Assembly (NCBI RefSeq): GCF_964355755.1
Contig: NC_092674.1
Location: forward strand, 26,400,001-26,464,000
Source of the DNA: Antedon mediterranea
Taxonomy: Eukaryota > Echinodermata > Crinoidea > Comatulida > Antedonidae
Direction of reading: 5' to 3'
DNA length: 64,000 bases
Below, in pieces: positions 1 to 13,033 of this stretch (its first letter is position 1; the number at the start of each line of letters is the position of its first letter). Under the pieces are notes generated by a model. That model ran no database searches, had not been told where the DNA came from, and saw only the letters and a list, made by a program, of their open reading frames with translations. Both the position numbers and the translations under genes were made by a program.

Positions 1-293
1 GCGTATAAGATTACAAATTCAAACAATCGCATAGTGTCATTAGGACACAGCGTAAGATATATATGGATTGAATGTAAAAGAAGTTTGGTTATCGCCGGGA
101 ACGCAACGCAGCGACACACCGTAACCGCCAAATACTTGCGGAGCGCTTACGTCACTGCGCTGCGTAGTGTGGACACTAATCTTAACGAATCATAGAGCAG
201 ATTATTTATAAACACCTGCATAAACCGTTTGTTGTTTCTATTTATATAGTATTAAGTAAAGTAAAATGCTGGTAGTGGTTCTTGACAACTTAC

Positions 294-3200
294 CCGATGC
301 GCGTATGAAATGTGCCACGTGACATTTATTTCCTGTCCAGGTTGCAACGCAGTTACTGGATCACCAGGGTCTGAAAATAAACAAAGTACCGTCAATATTA
401 AATGAACAATACAATTTCAAGTAACATTAGATAAACATAGATTGTCAATGAAGAAACAGTAGCTTTTGAAACTTAAATTGACATAACAATGATGACGGAA
501 TTTGTCAACATAAATCAATCGATATTACATCGATATTTTACTGTCTATCTGCATGAAATGTTTGTGGAAACATAATTGTAGGCTAACACCCGAGGTGCCT
601 AAACAAACCTTCTCGTACTAGTTCGAGCTAAATGAAATGAACTTCAACGAAATATGCGATTAATCAAGCCGATTTTGACCATTTTTTAAAGTCTATCAAA
701 GCGCTAAATCGTAGATTTGAAACAGTATCAATTTTACTGAGGATTCATTCTATTCGTTCCTATCTAGAAATGTTAATTTATGACATCGGTATTAAAAACA
801 TTCATGAAAAGTATAATATATATTGTATATCCAAAACATGAGCAGCCATTAGGGTTATTTAGTGGACATTTTTAAAATGTTACAAATGTTTTTTATTGCT
901 ATGTGAAAGAAAAAAGTTTGAATTGACTTTATGCGATCTTTGTCCACTCTTTCCATATTATTAATTTCATCAGCGTCACAGGGCGTTTAAACGTTCTCTA
1001 TTTCCGGAACAATCTCACCCTACTCGTTTTACTTGCTGGTCAGTGTACCTTAAGTAATTAAATTGTACTATTCATTTGCATTTTACAATCAATTAAACTA
1101 CAATAATGTCTCGGCACATTGAAATCGCTTTCTATTATCACCATTATTATTATTATGTTATTATGATAACGAGACAGTTTGCACTGTTCCATTTACCAGT
1201 TCTTCAAAGTGCTGTCAGTTCACTATTATCATAGACGTTTAATAATAATAATATAAGGTACATGCTATTATCATCATTCGTGTGAACGATATTCAAAGAT
1301 GGACTTATGAAAGGTTTATGATCCAAACACATCAATGGATAGAATATATTAATGTTTATCGTTGTTATTCGCTTCGTTTGCTGTAGTTAAAACGGTTCAA
1401 TAGGACCATTGTTCCAAAAAATTGGAGCTGCAGGGTAGATGGTACTCGTAAACTGACTCGTTAAACTTGTCTGGTCCATGACTACCTAATATAATAACAA
1501 GATTTCTTCAATAATCCTTCCTTTACCAAAACATATCTCCTAAGTCTACACAACAATTAAAGCAAACTAATAACAAATTTTTATTAATTTTCTAAAGATA
1601 GATATAACTTTTTTTTTTTATTTAAACTACTCTGAAGAATATTTCTACTAATGTAGGCCTAGTTTGGCTTTTTCTCCTTTAGGCCTATATTATTTCTGTA
1701 ACTATAGGCCTAAGGGATAATGGAATGGATAATCCGTGATTATACAAAAGTTACAATAACAATTTTTTACAGTATTTGAAAGAATGAAAAACAACAAAAG
1801 ATAAGCTATAATCCTTGTGATAATACAACATTGAAAAAAGTAAAGAAATAATAGCTAAGCTCGGGTGTGGCTGCATAATGGGGACAGGGATATAGGCCTA
1901 CATCCGGTCGGTAATCGTCAGATGGGCACTACATGTCAAGAATGATTCGACATTATTGTCAAACGGTCGTACTTGCCCCTTTTTTATCGGTAACAATAAT
2001 GAACAAAAAACATTTTAATTCAAGATTTCACGCGTATTACGTCGACCTTGACTTTGGAAAAACTCCTTACCTAGGATAAACGTGGAATAGAAAAGTGTTT
2101 AGTCACTTAAATCGGTACAAAGCAATGGAATTTGGAACAAGATCGAATTATTAACTAATTGTACTATTAGGGCTTACTATAAAAGTAATTATATCTATTG
2201 ATATTACCTCATTTAACCAGGGAAGAGTGAGATTTTCATTTGCTGTGAAAATTCATCTCAAATTCCTGAAAAATATGCTGACTTACAAATTTGGCTGAAT
2301 ACATGAGTATTTTAATGGTCTTATTGTTGAATGCTTACTCTAATATAACTATGCATAATACGGTACCGTATAGTATACTGCAAAAATGTAGACAAATCTT
2401 GTACATTCATTTAAATGTTTACCAAAGAAGGGACATTATTGATGGTTTTCTATGGTTTAATTGTTAAAACTTTCCTTTACAACCTCCAAGTGTCATAATA
2501 TCCTTATAAGGGAAACGAACTATAAAAGAGGACCTCGGAACAACTTATAAAAGAAATGAAATTTTAACAAAAAGCATCTCGTGACGGCTTTTTGGAGTGT
2601 TCGAAGGACTTTTGTCGAGGTCAAATGTCATTGATCGATGGTCAAGTTTGTGCTTAATGATTTCTATTCTTTATAGATATAAGGACATAATTACAGTAAC
2701 AAAAGTGGAGTAGGCCTACAGTAATAAGAAATGTATTGAATGAGTCACTGAATAAAGAGTACATACTGAAGAAAACTTCATATTCTGCAGGTTTTGGTAG
2801 AAAGAAAGTTACATTAATATATATTACAACATTATAACTCATGATAGGCCTATTAATTAGGCAAAAATGTTACAAATTATGACGTCACCTCCAGACAAAC
2901 CATGCCTTATAACATGGCATCCCGTATCACGAACAAAAAAAAAACAAAAATGACGGTTGAACTGATCGGGTTGTAACTAACTCCCTGAACTGATGCAGCA
3001 GGCATTGTTGGAAAAGTATTAACGTCACACTTTGTTGCAGTAATACAGTTTTATCTTGCCTAATTGATAATAACAGTGTTATTTGCCATGTACAAAGGAA
3101 GATCTTAATCCCGCAACAAAAACCGGGGTAAAATTTACACTCGTATTCACCTGGGTTTAGATTTAACACCTGAAAAGAATGTTACGTAACCAGTTGTTGT

Positions 3201-3755
3201 TACTTTCTGCACATTCCAATGTTGAACAGACCGATTTCAGGGAATTTGCATTTTGTACCGTAGAAGAGAAATGAATGATAATATTATTATACAAGTATTT
3301 ATAACATTCATGTACTACGGTATAGGCTCGAAGTGAATGTGTAAATACTGCCCGTCAAAGTTGGCTATAAGGTTACATGATTACTACTATGCTAATTTTA
3401 TTCAAAATACAGTATAATGTTTAACGACCAAGTAGGCTGTGGAATAGCATCAAACGCATAAACACACATAATCGATGATATGGTTTTACCAACGACTACC
3501 ACACATTTAACATCGCAACCGATCGCAATGCAATGCCCGTCTGAATAGCATATTGTTTGATAAGAAACGTTTTTTAAAAAGCGCCAAAAACTACAAAAAC
3601 AATCTCTTACCTTTTTCTGATCCACATGGACCCTCTGTCCTTACATTATCTAAAAAGTCGAGATACGATCTGGCGGGTGGGAAAGTTAAAACAATGTGGC
3701 TATAACTTAAAGAAGCCAGACTTAACAAAAATAATATCAGCATTGGGTAATTCAT
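294..3755 (-). CDS. LPMO-like secreted protein, exons 1-2 (5' part of gene)
   Basis: Coding exons 3611-3755 and 294-370; the gene continues beyond position 1. The start at 3755 is chosen because it opens directly onto a 19-residue signal peptide (MNYPMLILFLLSLASLSYS); an upstream in-frame Met at 3860 would bury it. Cleavage would expose His20, followed by IVLTFPPARSYLDFLDNVRT and a PCG motif. An N-terminal His is the first copper ligand of the histidine brace in lytic polysaccharide monooxygenases. Exon 1 ends with one base and exon 2 starts with two, giving a continuous frame. Exon 2 reads PGQEINVTWHISYAHR, resembling the W..xxxxH segment of these families. Donors GTAAGAG and GTAAGTT and acceptor TTTTCAG are good. 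Known members oxidise chitin or other polysaccharides, but related His-brace proteins only bind copper. Family assignment is from remembered motif patterns; substrate unknown. The 3.2-kb intron shows no further exon. Confidence 0.6.
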
Positions 3756-5565
3756 CTTGTAAATAAATTGCAATGGTGGTTGTTTGTATACAGAGCGAGT
3801 CGATGAAATTGTATTGATGGTGTAAATGCACCTGAGATGTCGTTCTTTAATAATACCCAATTCTGGATTAATCCATTACGCCGATGGGGAAACACAAGTC
3901 ACTAAAAAAATACAACGGAATAAATATATGATTATTGATTAGTATATCTTAAACACAACTCAGTTTAAGCTTAAACAAAAGTTATTAAAACAAATTACGA
4001 AAATATATTTATATATAAATAGTTAAACTTACTCAGACCTAGGCACTTTATAATTAAAGCGGGAAAAAAATCCCCAAATATGTGAATGAAATACATTCGC
4101 CCAAAGTGACTTTGCAGTTTATTGTACGCTCCTATTTTGATTAATAAAAACGTATTTCATTATTAAACTTGCCCTGATTTTTTTTAAAGGTATTTAAATA
4201 TCAGAATATTTACATAGTTGTTGTTTTATAAAGTGACGTCAATAATGATCTAATTTTTTAACCACGACAACGAGCAATGTTTGGGAACTCCATGAATTAA
4301 TCATCAGGTCGTTATTAAAATTGTCAACAACACAAACCATGAATGTCATTAACTCATAAAAAAAAATCATATCCTCATAACATCTTTAAACATAACACAA
4401 TCAATATCATCGATTGACAATTATAATAATTGTATACAAGTCGGCTACTGGTATACCACCAAACTTCTCTCCTTAAGACCAGACGACTGGTGAAACAAAT
4501 CAGATATGGGTTCAGACAAGCTATGCTTATCAATTAAATTGTACCTATCAAACTTTAATTTTAAGTGTAAGAAAGTGATCAGGATCTATATTACAAATCA
4601 GTTAAAGTAACTTGGTGCTTTATCCCAATGTTGCAGTCATGTTAGGAAGAGATATTACTGGGAACTTATAGATGTTTCCAGAAGGGATTTAGCAAACATC
4701 GAATCTGCAACACCTCCTGGCGTCATAGCATTCCATAATCATGTTCCTCGACCGACATAAATGTTGATGGAAAAGATAGCTAACATTTATAAAATAAAAG
4801 TTCCTTTACTGAACAGTTTTGCTTCCACAACATAGTCATCTTATGGACATCATTGAACTTTGTTACATAACGTGTTGTATATAATACTGTGAATGAGAAA
4901 GACTTTGAGAATTTGAAAGCATCAATCAATCTTTCTTTTCATCATAATCACAAAAATATCTAATACAAAATTAGGATGGAGGACGTACAACAAAGGCAAA
5001 GCCTAAACAAAAACGTACACCTTTACAAAAAGAACACAAAAAACCACCAAAAAATGACATTTTGCATTGTCGTACACCCATCCCCTTGCAAAGCCAAACT
5101 AAACAAGTGATATTACAAAGTAATACCATATATTTTAATACTCCAATGTTCACTGTTATTAGTGTATGTGATCATTATTCATATTGATTTAGGTTAAAAC
5201 TACTAAATTATGTTAATCATTTTGTAGGTGCAATCAGGATTTAGTAAGGTTTAAAAAGAAAAGAAAATCGGGTCTCACCGTATGAGCCTAAAGCCGCAAA
5301 AATGTTAACATACTTTACTAATGCAAAATAAAAGACTCTTATGGTTGCTTAATCAAGGATCAATAAAAAGAAAACACCTCGTTTTTCAGTCACGATCCAA
5401 TTTAGTTATGTCATTTTCCAATTATGGAAAAGGTACGATAATGTACCAGAATAATGAAGGATATTTTTTACATTGTATTTGTTACGTTTTCTTGTACTTT
5501 GTGGAATTGTATCGTGTTCTTCCTGTCCAGTCTGTTCTACTGCTTACATCTGCTCGGGCCCTCTC

Positions 5566-5567
5566 CC

Positions 5568-5599
<32 letters not shown>

Positions 5600-5604
5600 C
5601 TCCG
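5566..5604. repeat. CT microsatellite
   Basis: A run of CT/CCT dinucleotide units with a few interruptions. It creates artificial Ser/Leu-rich and Arg/Glu-rich open frames on the two strands. Confidence 0.9.
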
Positions 5605-6171
5605 CCTTCGGTGCATCACCGTACCGTAAGTGATATTTACACCAGGCCTAGGCCTTCTAGGCTGGTTGGGCCTGGGCATAACTATTAATAAATGAATCAT
5701 TTAATCTAATAAATTCACCCAATAGATCTATGATTCCTTCAGTGCATTCATTAAACGCCATTTCTACTCTGATTTCTCTCTCTGATGACAAGCAAGAGAA
5801 GAAGGGGCGGGAGGGGACATTCTAGCAACGCCTCCTCTCTGATGACTCTGATTCAAGATTTATTTTGTCAATTGAAATGGAAATAATATGAGTACATTTT
5901 CAAAATTTTAAAATGTATATTAATAAAAGTATTACTATAAACAATATTTATATTATTTAAAACAGTCAATATATTAAAAGCAGACTTCAATACTACAGGG
6001 ATACAACATTTTAAAAGTAACATATAAGAACATCAAAAATACTATAAACATTACATTACACAGGTTCCAATAATTAGTTAAAATATGCAATAAAACTGGC
6101 TAAAAGAATAAATAAAAATGCTGACTTTACTATGCTTGAGAGATATGCGTAAAAACTCGATAAAAACTAAA

Positions 6172-6335
6172 CACGTGCGATGTGTATAAACTCGATACGT
6201 GCGATGTGTAAAAATTCTACACGCGCGATGTTTAAAAACTCAACACGCGCGATGTGTAAAAACTCAACACGCGCGATGTGTAAAAATTCAACACGCGCGA
6301 TGTGTAAAAATTCAACACGCGCGATGTGTAAACAT
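6172..6335. repeat. 24-bp minisatellite, left part
   Basis: About seven head-to-tail copies of a 24-bp unit with core CACGCGCGATGTGTAAAAA. Because 24 is a multiple of three, both strands give periodic open frames (HIARVEFL-type repeats on the minus strand); these are not treated as genes. A few degenerate units recur at 7133-7210, beyond an inserted element, so the array was split by insertion. Confidence 0.9.
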
Positions 6336-6346
6336 AACACTAAAGT

Positions 6347-7130
6347 CAAAGATTGTATAGCGCCGCTACGCGGCGCAAGATAGGTAACTGGGTGAGACCT
6401 TTGTAGATGGACGCCATTCCGGCGGACAAATTTGAACCGGAATAAAGTCGTTGTCAAGGCAATATCCACGATGTTTCGGTTAAAGAACGAAGTTGTCTAA
6501 CCAAACATATCAATGTTAACACACAGAATTAATCGGAAAGTGTCCAGATCCCAAAGAAACTTTTATTTTACTTTGTTTACATAATTTCTTCCCTTTTCCA
6601 TGAATCAATCATGTAAGCTGATTTTCCACTAGGCGAATTTGTTCGCGCGAATCGAAAGCGTCATGCTCTGCGCATGCGTATTCGAGTTTCTGTCTGTCAT
6701 ACTCCCTTCTGCGACGAATTCTAGTTCCTTGATTTTTCGCTGCAGCGAAATTTACTAGTTCGAATTGTTTCTACTTTTTGCGAAGCGAAATATTGCGCAA
6801 CCAATCAGAGCTCAGGAAATGAGTTATGACGCTTTCATGAGCAATCATGCGAATCGAAATGCTCAGCAACCACGCGAGGAACATGAACGTCGCAGCTATT
6901 CGCTCATGTAGTGGAAAGAGAGTAGGCGATTTTTTTCTCTTCGCGAAACGTTTGATTCGCGCGAACAAATTCGCCTAGTGGAAAATCGGCTTAAGATGGT
7001 TAACCATTAAGATGGTTAACTTCGAGGCGGACCGCAAAATTTAAACCATTTACATTTAAATCATAATAATAACCTGTCCGCCCGAATGGCGTCCATGGAT
7101 TTACCGCGTAGCGGCGCTATACAATCTTTG
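6347..7130. mobile_element. 784-bp MITE-like element with 27-bp perfect TIRs
   Basis: The left end begins CAAAGATTGTATAGCGCCGC and the right end is its inverted copy; 27 bp match perfectly. The heptamer CTAAAGT flanks both ends (6340-6346 and 7131-7137) as a target duplication, and the 24-bp minisatellite resumes on the far side. No transposase is encoded, so this is a non-autonomous element. A 7-bp duplication is compatible with hAT or P-like cut-and-paste families; the exact superfamily is unresolved. A second element (6614-6994) is nested inside. Confidence 0.8.
6614..6994. mobile_element. Nested 381-bp MITE, family C
   Basis: Inverted ends of about 40 bp, beginning TAAGCTGATTTTCCACTAGG and continuing into a GCGAATTTGTTCGCGCGAA stretch. 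The right end is the inverted copy ending in CGGCTTAA. Relatives occur at 37840-38000 and, degraded, at about 15219-15330. The TTAA-like edges suggest a TTA/TTAA target site. It is non-coding. Confidence 0.75.
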
Positions 7131-8171
7131 CTAAAGTCAACACGAGCGATGTCAACATAATTAACACGAGCGATGTGTAAACTCAACTCGCGCGATGTCT
7201 CCATAACACGAGTTAGGAAAACTTGACATAGTTATGTCCGTCCTGGCGTGCCATACTTGGTATTCATCACGCCCTACCACCTTTGTCAAACCCACCTTCA
7301 CTCGTATACAAAGCCTCTTGATTTTGCTGTATCATTTGATTATGATTATTTAGGTTAAGGTATCGTTGGCGGCTATAGGACTGGCGACCAGACATTGAAC
7401 TTCAAATCTATTATAATGTTGTCAATTTATGTATTCTCAATATTATATTTCTATGCCTACAAAAAGAGTCTATACATTATAACATTCTGATCACTATAGG
7501 CTCTACAATCATTATTGTTTGCCTCTATATTCCAAAAATAACGGTTTTTCTTCTTCTGAAAACAACCATTCTAATACTATGTTGTATCCGGTATTTTAAA
7601 ACAATACGGTAGCAGATACTGTATTGATAAGTTCTCAATTTTCAGTTTTTTTTCTCCAACAATGTCATTAATTTTGTTAATAAGAAAAAAAAATGTATTT
7701 TCATATTATGTTATGTTAGAAAACAACAATTGTTTTTTATTATGCACGGATCACCAACTCGCCATGGTGACGAGTTCAAAATAAAGTTCAGTTTTCAATC
7801 GAGCATGACCGGGGCCCACACAGCCATGCGTGGCGGCGCTGGTGGGTGCGTCTATTCAGGTATAAGCAATATTTACAATAGTGTTTTGGGTGACTTTAAA
7901 ATTATAGTAGGTGTTATAACATAAGTCAATGTCAAATATACTGATAGTTATAATAGGTATTGTAAATCGTTAATACTCAAATCAAACCTTGACAGTGAAG
8001 AAAATAATAACAATAGTAAGATGAAGTGTTGAAATATTATGTGTATATACGAAACTAAAAAGGAATGAAAAGAACTATGAAAAAGAAGCCCAAGACAAGA
8101 AAAGAGGAGGAAGTAATTGGTCTTCTCCTCCATTGGGGAGAGAGAAGGAAATAATATATATATATACATTT

Positions 8172-8612
8172 TAGGGTTTTTCTCAAATTGTAGTGGCCCC
8201 AATTGATATGCCTTAGTAAAAGCCATTTATGTTGAAATGCTAATTGAGATGACTGAGTGGTATGATAGAGTGTTTCCATTTATCGTTAAATCTGTCACAC
8301 GGAAATTAGACAATGTTTTGTGTTCGATCACGCATTTATCCTTAATAGGGCTTATTATTCATATATTTTATTTTATTTCTTTGGTTAGGTTAAGGTTTTC
8401 GTCAAATTGTAGTGGCCCCAATTGATATGTCTAACGCCATTTATGTTGAAATGCCAATTGAGATGACTGTGTGGTATAATAGAATTTTTCCATTATCGTA
8501 AAATTCTATCTAGCCTATCGCACGGAAGATCAGAAAATGTTTTGTGTTCGATCACGCATTTCTCTCCTTAATAGGTCTTATTATTCATAGATTTTATTTT
8601 ATTTCTTTGGCT
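8172..8612. repeat. Two-copy tandem duplication, about 220 bp
   Basis: Copies at about 8172-8392 and 8396-8612 share CAAATTGTAGTGGCCCCAAT, then ATTTATGTTGAAATGC and TGTTTTGTGTTCGATCACGC in the same order, with scattered differences. It is non-coding. Confidence 0.8.
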
Positions 8613-10621
8613 CATTCATTTATTATTCCAGAGACAATTTTTGTACATGCACATTTTATGATCCAATAAACTGCGCCTTTTTTCTTTGTATTATAAGAAT
8701 TTCAATAACTCATTTGAAATGTTGGTTGATCATAAACCTATTTAAGCCATTCGGTTGTATAAGTTATAGTACAAATTGTAGTTCAAACTAAGTCTTCTAA
8801 AAGTTATCAAAATTTGTGGTTTTACTGTCCGGTCAGTAAAAAGATTAGGTACATACCAAAATACAGTTCAAGTGTTTTAGCCAATGATTGTGGAATAATC
8901 CCTTCGCCAACACATAATTCTGTCATACTATAGACGATGGTACTTGATGACAGATAATTATAATATTACAATGAAAATAGTGAATAATTATTAATATAGG
9001 ATCGTTAATAAAGTAAGCCTCCGATGTTTCGGTAGTTGAACTCTCAATTTTTGATATTCGTTTTTGCTTGTTGAGGGCGCACTAATGAAATCACCAGCAG
9101 AGTCATAATAAATAATATATATATATACTCCTAACTCTTTTTAAATATATTGCTTTGATCGTTAGTTGTGTTCAATTGTTGTGAGCAATGAAGACCAGCT
9201 TCACTTGAGTAATAACAGTAAATCTCACTCGTCTTTAGGCTTATCATCCAGCTCAAAATTATGCATTATGCATTTTTCGCGCCGATCCTTTGGGCTGAAA
9301 ACAAAAATGGTTATAAACTCGGACTGGGCGTGCGCAAAACCAAAGTATGTCTGGGAGAGAGGAGAGTCTATGGGATACATGCAGACAGTAGTAAGACGTG
9401 TTCAATAAACAATGTTTCATTTTGTCAATTTATCTTTGTCAAAACAATCCTTCCATATTTTTGACGAATGGTGTGTACATGTGGGTCGGTCACATGGCCT
9501 TGGGGAGTAACACCTCTATCCCGGAATATGCACAGTACTACAGTTTAGTTTAGGACTTTGTTCATTTCAGACTATATTTATGTTACACAAAATGTTTAAT
9601 ACTGATTGTTAAACAAAAATAATTGATAATAAATCATTATTTCTTAAATTATTAAATAGAATATCAATAAATCTAATGAAGAAAGAACAATAATTAAAAC
9701 TGTTACGTCAAAAAGTCGAGCAGCGTTTTTTGTAAGAAATATTTCTTGTTTTACTTCAGTAACGCAAATGTGGAAGAAAATGTCTTCTGAATAATACAGT
9801 AATAAAGAAACACTCAAAGATAGACAACAGACATACGGTAATTAAGACAATTTCGCTCAACTTTATTGTAATAATAAAATTCGCAACAACTGAACGAATA
9901 GCAACACAAATTAAATGGGTTTTTTTTGTTGTGGTACAGTAACATACACTATAACAAAAATGTCTTCTTACTAACAAAATGTATAGTTTGTGAAACAGAA
10001 ATTTATGAACACCAGAATCTCTCCCAAAACGAAATCCTGGGCAAGTTCATGGTATTCTACTTTAGGAAGAGTTGAAAAGTACTGTATTGCAATAATTTTA
10101 ATTTTATAAGCTAGCGATGGCATTAGCTATACAGTACGGGGCGCCGTTCAGGACATTTCTAAGTATTTTGTCGACAAAATTAGTGATGTCCCGAATATCT
10201 CCCCGTAATACAGTGCTATAACAGGATATTTAGATGTAGTGCGGTGCTATAATAAATGTACAAGTTATTTAAAGTGTACAAGTTATTTGTTGTTCTGATC
10301 TAATCCGATGAAGCGCCACATATGAACATAACAAACGGATTGTTTTGAGGCCGATTAGCCAAAAACATTTATAAATTCCGACCGAGCGAATAAAAATCAA
10401 CACATTAAAAAAAATGTCTAGTTGTTGCTAGTACAATTAAAATTTGTTAAAATCTTAAAAGAATTATATACATCATAATAAAAAATATACAGTATAATAA
10501 AAAGAATTATGATTTATGAACGGATTATCCACCTATAGATGTACAATATAGGATTAAGCTGCAAGAGGATTAAGCTGATAACTAACAACAGTACTGTGAA
10601 AATGATTAATCATTCAATGTG

Positions 10622-11170
10622 AATATTTTAAATAACGTCTCTCTAATTAAAGACCAATGAATAACAGAGATACGTTAAGCACCTTGTAGCTCTGTTAATA
10701 ATACATTACTGTTCAGAAGTGGGTCTTTAATTGTTAAAGTACCTTTAATATGAATATTTTAAATAACTTCCCTCTTATTAAAGACCTCTGAATAACAGAA
10801 ATACGTTAAGCACTTTGTAGCTCTGTTAATAATATATTACTGTTCAGAAGTTGGTCTTTAATTGGAGAGACTTAACTTAAAGTACCTTTAATATGAATAT
10901 TTTAAATAACTTCCCTCTAATTAAAGACCACTGAATAACAGAGATACGTTAAGCACTTTGTAGCTCGGTTAATAATACATTACTGTTCAGAAGTGGTTTT
11001 TAATTGGAGAGGCTTAACTTAAAGTACCTTCAATATGAATATTGTAAATAACGTCTCTCTAATTAAAGACCAATGAATAACAGAGATACGGTAAGCACTT
11101 TGTAGATCTGTTAATAATACATTACAGTTCAGAAGTGGTCTTTAATTGGAGAGACCTAACTTAAAGTACC
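10622..11170. repeat. Four-copy tandem repeat, 132-143 bp unit, self-complementary
   Basis: Unit starts near 10622, 10754, 10894 and 11037, each opening with GAATATTTTAAATAAC or a close variant. Each unit contains CTCTAATTAAAGACC and later GGTCTTTAATTGGAGAG or a variant, so a single unit can fold into a stem. This suggests a MITE-like element amplified in tandem. Confidence 0.85.
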
Positions 11171-11370
11171 TTTTTTAACGATAACATTTATCTATATTTA
11201 CAATCAAGCAAACCATCCAATCTAACTATTAATTATTATTAACATAGCATTAACCTGAAATTAGATAACAGGGCCTAGGCGGTAGTAGGACCGACGGTAG
11301 ATTTCCCACCTTGGTTGGGTTGATGGTAGTTGGGCCGCGACGGAATAGGACCGGCGCGCCGATAGTTGGG

Positions 11371-11665
11371 CTGACGACACTAGGGCTGACGACACTAGGG
11401 CTGGCGACACTAGGGCCGACGACACTAGGTGACGACGACACTAGGGCCGACGACACTAGGTGCCGACGACACTAGGGCTGACGACACTAGGTGCCGACGA
11501 CACTAAGGCTGACGACACTAGGGCTGACGACACTAGGGCTGACGACACTAGGGCTGACGACACTAGGGCTGACGAAACTAGGGCCGACGACACTAGGTGC
11601 CGACGACACTAGGGCTGACGACACTAGGGCCGACGACACTAGGGCCGACGACACTAGGTGCCGAT
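11371..11665. repeat. 15-bp GC-rich minisatellite
   Basis: About twenty units of GACGACACTAGGGCT and variants (CCGACGACACTAGGT). The minus strand reads as SVVSP repeats in two open frames, but there is no start context, splice linkage or domain to support a protein. Confidence 0.9.
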
Positions 11666-13033
11666 GATCAATAAACACCACATTCATACATAGGTAAGCC
11701 TAGGAAAAAAATGTCAATATAAAATACTATATCTAGGCTAAAAAAGCAACAGAAACAAAACACTCGAGAATGACCGTAATTTCTACAAAATAATAAAGCA
11801 GCTGCTTTGGCCGCCCATACCCTGTAATTGCGCTCGTGTGCCTCTTACAGTTTTCAATGACAACTTAATACGTAGGCCTAAAATACGTGCTCAGTAGGCC
11901 TACGAGGTAACATATAATCATCTGAATGTGTAACTACAGTATTTTTTAAAAGTGCTCACCCTGTTTGGAATACGGCTGGCAGTGTACGGTCCTGTTAATA
12001 GTATTTACTGTATAAAGTATACACATATCTATGGGTACAGTATATTGTTAAGCTTTGAGTTTTGTGTCTACACTTATAAAGTAAGGTTAAATGCAAAACT
12101 TCTTAAGTTTGGCAGATGTATTTCTGATATTATAAAATGTTAGCTCATTACTTATGATAGCGAATAAATACCAATAAATAACCTCTTACTCAACTATGAA
12201 TATCATGTACTACATTGGAAGACCAAATTACATTTTAACAAAAATATTTCTTTTTTTAGCAATGTGTCTCTATAAATAAATCTGCTTAATTATTCAAACG
12301 ATTGCATTGAATAGCCGTAATATTAACTATAATAATTAATATTAATACCAACAGTAAATGCCATACACAAGTATATTAATAAGTTTACATCGACAGTACA
12401 AATGTTTGTTTGTTCTCAAAGTTTAAATTATATTTAGAATTTTTTTAAATATTGCTTGTCAGTAGACTTATATAAACCAGGAGTTTGTAATTAGAATTAC
12501 AACTCCATTATATAACTATTAAGGTCAAGATTCCGAATAATGGCATGCGTTGCAAATACGTCATTTTATGATCGAATGGGCGTGGTTATACCAGGGTTAA
12601 ACCACGCCCAATTCAAGCTCGTACGCTACTAATCAAATTTGCTTGAAAGAACATGACGCATAAATCTATCGCATACCTACAAACCGGCCGACAAGAAATC
12701 CTATCAATATGCTGACACTTTACCATAGCACACAAAACGTAGAAGTAAAATGTCGGCATCAGGCCTCTGACTAGACTCAACAAGACTCGTCTGCCTATGA
12801 TAATGACGTCATCTTCGATGTCTTCTTCGCCTAAACATGCTTCTTCCTTCTCTCGCGTCTCTTGATACACTGACGGTTATAGCGGATCGATTTATCAATA
12901 AGTTATTAATAAATCATCATCACCATAACTTTCAGTATACCTAAACTGTGCTTTCAATTCGATACATACACCAGATTAGAATGAAAGAAAGCTATGAAGG
13001 AGGATTTTCATCTAGGGTGTGGTCCAAATCCTC

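Larger units (their letters stand above)
3756..13033. other. Intergenic region, no gene found, repeat-rich
   Basis: About 9.3 kb between the start of the LPMO-like gene and the stop codon of the SLC6 gene. I found no conserved protein motif or convincing splice-linked exon on either strand. It holds a CT microsatellite (about 5566-5604), a 24-bp minisatellite interrupted by nested MITEs (6172-7210), a 220-bp tandem duplication (about 8172-8612), a four-copy tandem repeat (10622-11170) and a 15-bp GC-rich minisatellite (11371-11665). The short open frames here are repeat by-products or chance. Confidence 0.6.

Noticed and set aside
6167-6469. Open frames of HIARVEFL and MCKNSTRA repeats on both strands
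   Set aside because: Direct product of a 24-bp minisatellite whose unit is a multiple of three.
11250-11687. Two open frames rich in SVVSP repeats
   Set aside because: Product of the 15-bp minisatellite; no signal peptide, splice linkage or conserved domain.
12613-12870. 85-codon minus-strand open frame below the SLC6 stop codon
   Set aside because: No domain or splice link; probably chance or 3' UTR sequence.
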